The position numbers were made by a program, and so were the translations under genes. Of a stretch of DNA of 64,000 nt, positions 11,716 to 23,200 are shown in pieces. Every line of letters starts with the position of its first letter. Within the stretch, counting starts at the first letter, position 1. Location of the stretch: positions 20,108,109 to 20,172,108 of the forward strand of contig OX393564.1 of assembly GCA_947652115.1 (NCBI GenBank). Direction: 5' to 3'. Source of the stretch: Blastomussa wellsi (taxonomy: Eukaryota; Cnidaria; Anthozoa; Scleractinia; Plerogyridae). The notes below the pieces were generated by a model. It saw only the letters and a list, made by a program, of their open reading frames with translations. It was not told the DNA's origin and did not search any database.

Positions 11716-13846
11716 ATGGCAGATTGGGAAGAAATAAAGCGTTTAGCAGCCGACTTTCAACGTGCACAGCTAAGTAGCACAGCTCACAAACTTTCAGAAA
11801 GAAATTGCATTGAGATAGTCCAGAAACTGATCGGTCTCGGACTTGTCGAGGTTATTTACACAACGGACGGAAAGGAATATCTAACCCCACAACAGCTTGA
11901 ACGGGAAATAAAAGACGAACTGTTTGTTCATGGCGGTAAATATCTTTGTTATTTAACTGACACGGTTGGTAAGATCGCTAGCGGAATGGTAATGGAATGT
12001 TTCATTTTTTTTCAGGGAGAGTTAATTTGGTTGAGTTACAGCAGGTATGAATAATTCCTCTATCTTGATTTCCAACTTCCCCACGTGTGTGCAGATCAGT
12101 TATTTCTTGAATTGATGACTTGTTTTTATGTAAAATATTTTAAGCTTGAACTTTGCTAAGTAACAATTACATAGTTTTCTATGATAGACTGAAATTCACA
12201 AATAAAACGTAAAAGGTTAAAAAAAATCTGTCTTTCGTTTGATTCAACTTGACAAAAATTAATAACCCCTCCATCCCCCTCCCCCTAAAAATTAACCCAC
12301 CTCCACCCCCTCAACTAAAAGAATAAAACAAGATGTCCCATTGCAGACACAATGCCCTTGGACTATTCTCAAAACAAATAAACAAAGATACATGTAAATA
12401 CTGTGCAATCATCATTATTTTTCAATGGTAAGCTCCCCGGAAGGGAGTTGGGAAGGGTAATTTACCTATCATTGTTAAACCCAGGTGGGGGATATGACAT
12501 CAATTATTTTTCTGTAGTAGAGACTTGACTGTTTTAGTGGACTTGCTAACAACATTTTTGTTGAAGTTGAGTTACTCTTGAGCATCTACAAATAATAATA
12601 CCCTCGGGAGTGAGTTCAAATCCCCAATCTGTGTCAAGCCCACCCCTCCCATCCCCTACCAGCTTAGCAATGATACAGTTGTAGGTGCATAAATTTGCAA
12701 TCTCAAAATGGGTGTGTTGTTGGAAGAAAATGTAATACCTGCAGGGCTGCAAATATATTTTTTTCTGCGAGGGTACATGGATTGTGTTCAACTAAGTCAC
12801 CATTTTGATCGGACAAACACAAGTGAGGTTGGAAGTGTTAAGAACTCCTTAAAGAATTGTCAACACAAAACATTGTCAGTTGTTTGTATTGGAAGGCATA
12901 AAATCTTGTCCGGACATTTGACTGACTGCAGTTGGGATTTTCCTACATTGATTTTTTTCTGAGACTTTCACCACTGTAAGATAATGAGTTACTATTGTCA
13001 GAAATGTAAAAAAAAAAAATGGGAATCACCAAACTCGTTTTGCAGATAACATACCCTGAAGAACACCCTAAATCTGAAAATCTTGCATTGTTATCGAATA
13101 TGACTACAGTTTCTATAAGCCCAAAAACATTGCAAATAAATCTCTAAAGTGAACGTGCCTCTGCCAAATATTGTTTAAGTGGATCCATTCTGTGAATGTG
13201 TTCAATTGGTGTGGTTCCTTAATTAAGAAAAAATTTGCATTTAGCGACCACATTTGCACTCACTTAACAGCTGCAAGATGGCAGGATTCGATGTCACATG
13301 GGCAGAAAACTTCCCACATTGATTTTTTGTTCATTTTTTGACAGCTTGTCGAGAATTGTAAAAAAAATCAGTTCAGGGGAAAAAAGTAGGGGTTACCAAC
13401 CATTTAAGAGAGTAAACTACAAGCAAAGTTAACGAAAGGGCTTCTGGCCCTTTGTTTTTGCTCAGCGTGCACACTCGATGGATGACGTACCTCTGCATGA
13501 CATTGCAACACGAATTGTGTGTGCAGTAACGATGCGTATAAACAGTTAGTGTGAACGTCCTCAATAGGACATTGGCAAATTTTGGTTGGCCATTGTCCGA
13601 TATTTGCAGCCTGTAAGACAGCAGTAGGGAGTTACTAAATATTTCCTAGCTAGGTTTTACACTCACAATTTTTTGTGATAATTATTTTTCCATACATAAC
13701 AAGTCTCTGATCTAATGCCTTTTGTTAGATTATTAGTGTAGACCTAACTCATATTGAGAGCAAAGTTGGTGAAATTGTAAAACATGACAAGAATCTGAAT
13801 CTCATCCAGGGAGAACTTATTGACAAGTAAGTTTTAACTATATGTA

Positions 13847-13878
<32 letters not shown>

Positions 13879-16800
13879 AATTTTTTAAACCAGTTTGATT
13901 TTTATTTCCCTTTGTCTCATGTTGATTAGCATAATCTGAAACAAAGGGAAATCAATATTAAACTGGTTTAAAAAATTTTAAACCAAGTATAAATTTAAAC
14001 CACAACATACATGTAGACACTACTGTAACTTGGGATTAAAATTCAATTTGGTGGTTTAGTCACGATGGGCATAAAGTGACTGTTAAGTGACTGAAATTGT
14101 ATAGTAATTGTATAGAACTTATCATTCTGAAAAATGTTACATTTTTTTGCAGGAAAATAATGTCACAAAGTTGGTGCCAACATTTTATGACAAGAACTTG
14201 TCGCACAGATCCTGAAACCAGGCATTTTTTCGGTTCAGGATCCTTGTGGCATGCTGTTTCAGAAATGGCCCTCAAATGTTTGTTAAATGTGTAGAAAAAA
14301 TTTTGGATCCAAGTTTGTGACATCATTTTCTCACCAAAATATTTAAAATTGAAAAACAAAAAACATACGATTTTTCAGAATACTCGGTATTGTTATCTAA
14401 ATTTCAGGTAAGTTGAGCATTTTGGCGTCACATTGTGGCCACCATGAGTAGAGCGGTTTTAATTTGAGCATCGAAAGCAATTCACATTTGATTTGGTTTT
14501 GCATTATTGCTGTAGTTCGGTTAGTGATTGATTGAAAAAAACTTGCATCCCTGTCTCAGCCAATCAAAAGTACCGTTAATAAAAAACTGAAACCAATTGT
14601 GACTCACTCACACACGTTTTCCCGTTTTTCCTGCCAGCTTCATGAACTTGCTTTGAGGTTTGATAATGGTTCGTTAGATTGTCTGCGTCCTTTGTTATTG
14701 GCCAGATTGATTACTTTGGTTTTGACTTGACAACCTTCAATTGAAGTAAACTGCTCTCAATTTTAATGCTACAATTAGTAATGTTCAAGATTGCTACGTA
14801 ATATGCTTTTGCTGGTCTTAGCTCTAGATGTAGACATCTCTGGTATTTCTGTAAATTAAAATTGAAGCCTCGTTTCGATTCCAAAATTTATGTACTGGAT
14901 CAAAACATATCTACCAGTATAGCTGTAGCTGGGCATTGGAATATTGTCAGGGTTGATTTATGCAGTTCAAGCTTTGTTGGATATGACATGCTTATAGCGT
15001 GATGAGATTTCACAGCAATAAACAATTTAAAGTACACCAGTTTGAAAAGAATTGTACCTTCCATTTCTCCTTTGTACCAAGTTTTGACTGTTTCCTCAAT
15101 ATAACATTCAAAAGTTGTGAAAACTGTGCATCATTTGTTCCATGACCGAGTCAGAAGGGGTGTAGGTCTATTCCTGATATCACGTCACAAACTGATTTTC
15201 ATGCATGTAACTTGCAAAGACTTGAAGTGATGCAAATCAGTTTTTTAAGTCAAATCGGGAATAGACCCACACCCCTTCTGACTCGGTCATGGAACAAATT
15301 ATGCACAGTTTTTCGTAACTCTTGAATGCTATAAATGGTCAAAATTTGGTAAAAAGGAGAAACAAAAATATAATGTGCAATGCATTTTGAACTGGTGCAA
15401 AGATTTATTTCAGCGAAAAATATTTTTGTGTTAGGTGCAATTTAACCCATGGAAGTCGTTTTGCATTAAATTGTCCATTATTCCATACATCCTACAACTT
15501 TCTGCTGAATAATTTGTCTTTGTGCACTTGTGCTTCTAGTAACTACTTAGACCAAGTTGCAGAAGAGATCAATGACACCCTACAGGAGTCTGGACAAGTG
15601 ATTATTTCAGAGCTAAGCAAGACATTTACACTGTCAACTGACTTTCTCCTTGAGGTAAGATGGTGTACAGCAGGTCTACAACAGTGAGTGTGATTTCTAC
15701 TGAATTTGTTTTGCTTTTAGAATATTTAGAAGATGGGAAATGATGACCAGCAAGGGGACATGTATGTTTAAAGTGCATCTAACCCCAAAATATTTTTCAT
15801 TGAAATAAACCTTTGCACCAGTTTCAAATGCATTGTACCTTTCGTTTCTCCTTTTTACCAATTTCTGACTATTTACAGCATTCAAAAGGTACAAAATTGT
15901 GCATCATTTGTTCCACAACCGAGATGGAAGGGGTGTGGGTCTATTCCTGATTGGACGTCACAAACTGATTTACATGCATGTTTACAAAGACTTGATGCAA
16001 TGCAAATTAGTTGAATGACATCAAATAAGGAATAGACCCGCGCCCTTATGACTCGGTCATGGAACAAATGATGCAGAATTTTTCATAACTTTTGAATGCT
16101 TTAAAAAGTCAGAAACTGGTAACAAGGGAAAACAAAAGGTGCAATGCGTTTCAACCTGTGCAAAGTTTTATTTTAACAACAAAATATTTTGGGGTTAGGT
16201 GCACTTTAAAAGTGATTTCTCAAAAATTAATGGTATGTCATAGAGAGCATTGACTGTTCAAGGGTTAGCACAGACAATCATGATGGAATGTTTCTCTTTC
16301 TTCTTGTCAGCTTGTTGAAGTCAGACTGGGAACAATCATTCATGGGCAGCTTGATCAACTTGAGAGGGGTGTTCTCTTCACTGATGCATTTGTGGCTCGA
16401 CAAATGGCTTGCATCAGGGGAGTGTTCAGTGCTATAACAAAGTATACCACCCCTATCACCTTTTTCTCTGTTTTTTAGTTAGTTATTCAACAGAACAAAA
16501 TGCTTTGATTCCTGGGTTACGAGTCAGTACAGTTTTCATTCGCATATTTCACTCTTGTCCCAGGCCTACTCCTCTGTCAACTCTTATGGTTCAGTATGGA
16601 TTTCAAGAAAAGCTCTTTTTCAGTAAGTTGATAAACCACTATCAGTGGTCAGTGGTATAAAATTAAAGATCATCATTGGCATCATCATCATCCTTTATTC
16701 ACCTGTTGTCTTAATATTGCAAAAAATACATGGTTTAATATACGGCGAGGTGACCTCTGGAAACCACCAGGCTTATAGTTGAGGCCACCTCGTACATCAC

Positions 16801-19800
16801 AATAATATTATGTTAACAAAAGATAGTGTTAAGAGTGTATCGCTTGGACAAATTCAATGATTAATTTACTAAAAATTGAAGCAGTTCATTCTTAAAATTA
16901 GGAAAACTAGTTATTGAAGTAGGAAGAAGGTTCCAGATTTGTGGACCTTGAATTTTGTGAGATTCCTTTGGCAATGATGCACTTGGTAATTTTTGGCTGT
17001 TCTAGTGTCGTAGCTATGGATTTGATTATTCATAGATTAGAAAACACCGGAGGTAAGAGATTATTATGATAGTAATAAATGAATTTAGCTATTTCAAACG
17101 TATTGATTTGAAAAATGTCTAAAATTCGTAGTTTGGAAAATAAAGGAGCAGAGTGTGCTCTATAGAGTGAATTTGTGATAGCTCACACAGCCTGTTTTTG
17201 CAAGTAATAAATCCTATTGAAGTTAAATAACATGTGCAGACAACCATGTAGAGTTACCATAAGTGATATAAGGATAAATTAGTGAGTAGAACAATGTTAG
17301 TAAGTTTAGTTTTTTAAGATACATGTAGATAGAAGCGGGACCTGAATAATATGATCATTAGTAATAGTAATCAGACTTCATATTGTATAATTGCGCGATA
17401 TTTATTTAATATACACTTTTTGCACTGTTGCTACACCTGAATTGCACTGCTCTTAGCCAATCATAATCAAGTAATTTTTCCATGTATATTATTATCATCA
17501 TCATCATCATCATCATCCTCATCATCATCATCATCATTATTACTACTTAGTAATTATCATCCACTGATTGTACTCATGCATGGATTTTATTTTCTACTGT
17601 ACATAGCTGATATTGACCAGTTGTGCTCTGAAGGTCGCATATCAGGCAACATACAAGGACGACATGACAAGGCCGTCTTTGTTCCAGATATTTATTCCAA
17701 GACACAAACGTCTTGGATTGATGATTTCTTCTATCAAAATGGATACATTGGTAAGAAACCCTTTTTAAGAATTCAAACAAAGAGGATTTGAACACATTTT
17801 AACAGATTTGTTATATGTTGTAAAATGTACAGTCAAGTCCTGTACTCTCTCCTTGCAGCCAGCTCACTACTACGGACACCCCTTTATTACAGGCACGAGT
17901 TAAGTGCTGGCAAATAAGAATTACTGATAGAGGGGCCTGAAGGTGAAATTTGCTTAATATTTTTTTTTACTGGGAGTCTGGGATTAGGGTCACTGGACTT
18001 GGAATTTAGATTAGAAACAAAGAATGAGGATGAGACTGAGGTTTGGCTCAAACATAGGATGGGAAATGGGATTTGGGCTAAAGTTGGAATGGAAAATGGG
18101 ATTTGGACACCCTCTGGCTCACCCCCGTCAGGTCCCTCTATAAACTTTCTCTATTATGGACATCAATTGTGACCCAGATGGTGACTGTTGTAGTCTGTGG
18201 AAGTTGTTTGTAAATGCAGGGGCTAACTTGTAAAAGTACTCCTGCAACACAATTTCCTAGATAATAAATGAGTAAAGATGTGTGTGTAGTACACAGGTAC
18301 ATGTACATATTAAACATTGTCATATGTCTTTTCAGAGTATGATGCTCTCTCTCGGCTTGGCATTACTGATGGAAGACAGTTTTTGAAGAGGCGATTTCAA
18401 AAGCTACCAGTCAAGTTTCTTCCCACTTGTTGTGTGGGCGAGTCTTTACAAGACCAGGTTGAAGCTGCTATTGACGAATCCCTGTCCAGTGGTGAATGGG
18501 TCGACATATTGGTGAGCATGTTTACATTTGTCACTGCCATACTCTTGTCCCTCTCTTCAGCACTTGTATCATTTACTCACTATTTGCGCTAAACGCGGCA
18601 GCAAGCTTTCTCTATTTCAACCAGTCTTTTATTGTACTGTCAAGTGAGTTCCAACACAGATGAGCTCATTTAAGTGACATTCTAGTTAACTGCTATCACC
18701 ATTGCCTCAGTCTGCAGTTTTACTTTAAATTGCTTCATTGACAAAAGTCAACTCACATAATTACATGTACATTTTCCTAGCCTCTCCTTCCATCACCCTT
18801 TACTTCAGACGATGCTGCACAGTTGTTACAAGGTTGTCTGAAAGCTGCTGGTCGATCCTCAGCTCATGTGTTCTGTGAGAGTATTGTGGTCAGTGAACAG
18901 TTCCTTCAAAACTGTAAAGATCCCTTCCAACAACTGATGCAAGACAGAGCCAAGACAGTAAGTAATCACTGACCATTCGTGGCCTTAAACACATAATGTG
19001 GGTTTTTTCATGAAGGATTTGTACACTAAAAATCATGGCTTTATTACTTCCAGGCCCGGTTTAAAGGAGCTACATCATCGTTCAAGCACTTTGAAAAAAT
19101 AGCTTGAAATTTTCAAAATCATTACATGTATTTCCAACCCATTTCAATCTTCTCCATCCTCAGCCATCCTTGTTCTTTTTTGGTTTAGTACATGTATCAC
19201 TCCTTTGATGTTTTTCTCCCTTAGCAAACTATTATTTTTAGGTTTCCTACATTTTAAGGGCAATTTAGGTTTTCCAAGAAATGACTTCAAATATTGTGAT
19301 GTAGCCTACTGACTACTAAGCGTTTTTTTTTTGTAGGATGCGGTAAAAGCCCCAGCACTGTTCTCTGAACTTACCAGGAAAGACTTGGCTTCTATGGGAG
19401 CTTCTGGCGGGGGTTCTGACAGACGGGACTCCAAGAAAGAGGAGAGACGGAAGAAGGCAACTGCTGGTGGCAGTAAGGGGGGAGGTGGTGGTGGTGGTGG
19501 AGGTGGTAGCGGGGGTGGTGGGGGAGGAGGAAGAGGAGGAAGAGAAAGCAAGACTCAAAAGGTATGGACCAAAAGACCGTCATTCCAACCCTATCAACCT
19601 GTTGAAAGTACAGAAAAACAGTTCTTTACACACACTTCCTTCTTTGGTGGCCATGATAAATGCAACATAGTTCAGAATCCCAACTAGCTTGAGGTAACAT
19701 TTTTCAAAGCTTGCCAATGAGTTGAGCTACAGGAACTACTTAACTAGTGGCAGGATTATCACCTTGAAGCAAGACATTTGAGAATACAAGACTGGTGCTC

Positions 19801-20227
19801 CAACCTCTTCACTATGCTGCCTACTACTGTAACGTGTGAACCAAGTTCGTTGCATGTTTTACCATGATTATGTACAACTTAAGAATTGAATGTTATTTAC
19901 TGATAATTTGTGAAAAGAACTTGAAATTTAATTTTATTGTAAAAAAATACTTTTTGTTGCATTTGTTTTTGTTTAGTTTTTCCCGTAGTGCAATTTGATA
20001 TTATTCTGCTCTTGTGAATGGTAATAATATAATATAGGTATATAAAATTATGATAACGAATAGAAAGTAAAGAAAAATACCAGATTATCCCGAGGGTAAA
20101 ATTTAATATAGTATTAAGACACAACATATTCATTTTTAGTAATATGTAGTCATGTCTTTGCCTTCTGTAGTATGGGGCCATATTCTTTATGTCAACTTAC
20201 AACCAACTGTCGATAATAATCATGGTA

Positions 20228-20261
<34 letters not shown>

Positions 20262-23200
20262 GTAATAATAATAACGATATTATAAAATTGAGTTTGCGTT
20301 CCTAATTTACATGTGTTTGTTTAAAACTGTCAGGTGCGTGACAAGAAGAGAGACCGAGCAAGAGAGGAAGATATTGAGGAAGAAATTAGACCAAAACAAA
20401 GCTCCACCGACTTACCATTTATGACAACTGAAGAGGCAAGTCGAAACAAATCAAATATTTTGTTATGTTTTGAAAATAGAATTTAGTGACAATAATAAGA
20501 ATGAAGAAAGAAACCATATAGGGAAAATTATTATGGGTAATCAAATAGTGACAAGTGAAATTAGGAAGGAATTTCTTGCACGTTTTGTCAAATTTCCCTC
20601 GCCCGAGCCTTTAGGCAAGGGAAATTATTAGAATTTTGACAAAACGCAAGTGAAATTATTTCCTAACTTCACGAGTACACAATTTGATTACCTTTTAATA
20701 TCATAGGTGACAAATTCTGCTCACAATCGTGGGTTTTTTACTTGTTTATTGCATCAAGATTTTCTGCCTTATGTTGATATTGCTCCTGCAGACGAATTAG
20801 CAACTCTCAAAAGAAACAAAACAAGTTTCAGCAATTTTATCGCTTTAAACCAACTTGATATACAAGAAAAAATTTCAATATACTTTCAAACATGTGCTTA
20901 AACCTTGGGCAGGTAAAATATGATAAGAAAGTTAGATAAGCAACTGGCTGAGAAGTTCTTGTCTTTCTTTAACGCACATGATGCATGACGCGACATGCGC
21001 ATGTGCTAAAATAAAAAGGGCATTTGCAATTCAATTCTCATCCAAAGTTGTTACCTGTTTTGGACCCAAAATATCTCGAAAACCTACCGTACAACCAACA
21101 ATGAAACTTTCGCAATGTGTTTATGTGGATCAATATATATTGCTCCTTTTCATTTTCAAATGAATCTCGTCCACAGCCAAAATTGTAAAAAAATCTGTAA
21201 CTAAAGGCAGTTTTTGACCTATACAACTGATTGGCTGTGTGTGTGATTTTAGCTGATTCTTTATTGTGATTGGTTGGATACTGGGTGAGTTTTCTTGTGA
21301 ATTTGAACTGTTTTAATAATGCCTTTGTCACAAGTGGAGGTTGGGTGCCCAGGAACACAGGGCTGGAGCTTCTGATTCTAAAGCCAAATACACCCTAAAT
21401 GCCTGGCCTACCCACAACCCAGCCACGAGCCCCCACCCGCCTACCCAGACGTCACACTGAACTTGAAGTTCAGTAGAAGAAACTGCAGGGGGTAAAAACT
21501 ATCGAGAAACGGGAGAGAGGGGTGGGAATGCTAAAAACTGTGAGCTATAAAATCGCCCCATACGCTGTGTAAAGCTACAAACACATGCAGAGCCACATAA
21601 AACGCATCAGAATACCCGACTCTGCAAATGCCAGAAATGCCCTGACAACAGCCCAGGACTGCAACATGACCGTAGCAAATGCCACAAATGCTAAAGGCCC
21701 CTCAGCACGCCCCAAAGCAGACCAATAAAATGCTAATGCCACACCAACCACTGAGCAAATTAATTTTGCTCCTAGTCGTTAACTAAGTTAAATTACATTA
21801 TTTATACATTTAACTCAAACCAACCATGAAATGACAGAAATTTTGGCTAGACTTTAAAACTTCTCTAAAGCTCTGGATTCAGTTGTTCAAAGGTGGGATA
21901 ATCCTATCAAGCAGATGACTTAGTTTACGGCCTTTTGTACTACTCAGCACAAGGAGGATTAAGTAAGTAAGATGACCTAGTTTGTTGTGTGGACACAACC
22001 GATTCTTTTCAGTGGATGGCTTTATTCCCCTCTGAAAAAATGGCCCGTCATTTGGCACAATGTTTTTCACAGTTGATCTTTTCGTGCAGATTTCAGAAGA
22101 ATTGCAGAGGAGGTTCCCAAGCTGTTCAGAAGAATTTGTTGAAGAATTGGCAAGTTATCTGTTTAGGTTAGCAAATTCCTCTTTTTTTGCTTTTTTAAAC
22201 CCTGATTTTAGCCAGACTTTCGTTCAAGAATAATGTGTTTGAGGGTGTTGGCCAGATACATTTTATGATGATTATAATCTATGAAGTTTCAATAGTCAGT
22301 CAGTTTTCTTGGCATTGTTTGTAAATATTCTGCAAATTTCGATCAATAAACTGTACCCTTTTATCTTGCAACAGACCACTGGCCCAGTGTTACCAAGAAG
22401 TGGCTCGTTCTGTGTTCCTGTCCACGGGCGATAAGAAACGCAAGAGTCACTCAGAGGTGCAGGACAAAGTCAGCCTATTGTGGGCCAATGCCAAGCTGTT
22501 TGATAAAGGAATTAAATTATTTGCCGGTAAGTTAACTACTGTAGTGTTAGTAATACACTATTTTATGAAGACGCTTGGATCAACCAGAATATCTTGCATT
22601 AACATGCTATCAACAGATGGGTGAGCATCCCATTCAGAAGAAGTACTCCTGGACACTTACAGTGCGGACACTCATACCGTGAACACTTGACATTTATTTT
22701 TACATGTTTTGTTATGATTATCCAAGGAGAGCTCTTGACATAAACCAAAGGATTAGTGTTTTCAGCACCTAAGAAAGCTAATTCTTCTGTTTACATGAAT
22801 GGCTAACATTGGATAATGCAAAAATAAATGTCAAGTGTTCACGGTTCGAGTGTCCTCACTGTAAATAAATAACCTTATTTAGATATGGAATTCTCCCTAG
22901 TGGCCCTCTAATCCAGATCGAATTGGAATTTGGAAATGTTGGTTAATGAGGAAGGAGGAAAACCGGAGAGCCCAGAGAAAAAGCCTTGGAGAAACCAACA
23001 ACAAACTCGACCCACATATCATGGCAGGTCCGGGAATCAAACCCAGGTTACATTGGTGGTAGGCGAGTGCTCTCCCACTGCACCATCCCAGCTCCCCTAC
23101 CTCATTCTAAAATATCTCATGTGCCTTTTAAAACTCGTACTATAATTTGGGACAGATTATAACCAAGTTACAGAAAGGAGACCAAAAGTTTGACCACTTT

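Larger units (their letters stand above)
20436..22089 (+). other. UFL1: UFL1 intron 11 with a GC donor
   Basis: Exon 11 ends GAA GAG and is followed by gcaagt, a strong GC-type 5' splice site. The next exon follows tgcag at 22085-22089. Using the GC donor joins ..MTTEE to [11 protein letters not shown] in frame, as expected from UFL1 homologs. No GT at this position would do the same. GC-AG introns are a small minority in animals and are sometimes alternatively spliced. Confidence 0.8.

Noticed and set aside
19306..19583. Pro-rich and Thr-rich - ORFs
   Set aside because: Antisense of the Gly-coding tract in UFL1 exon 10.
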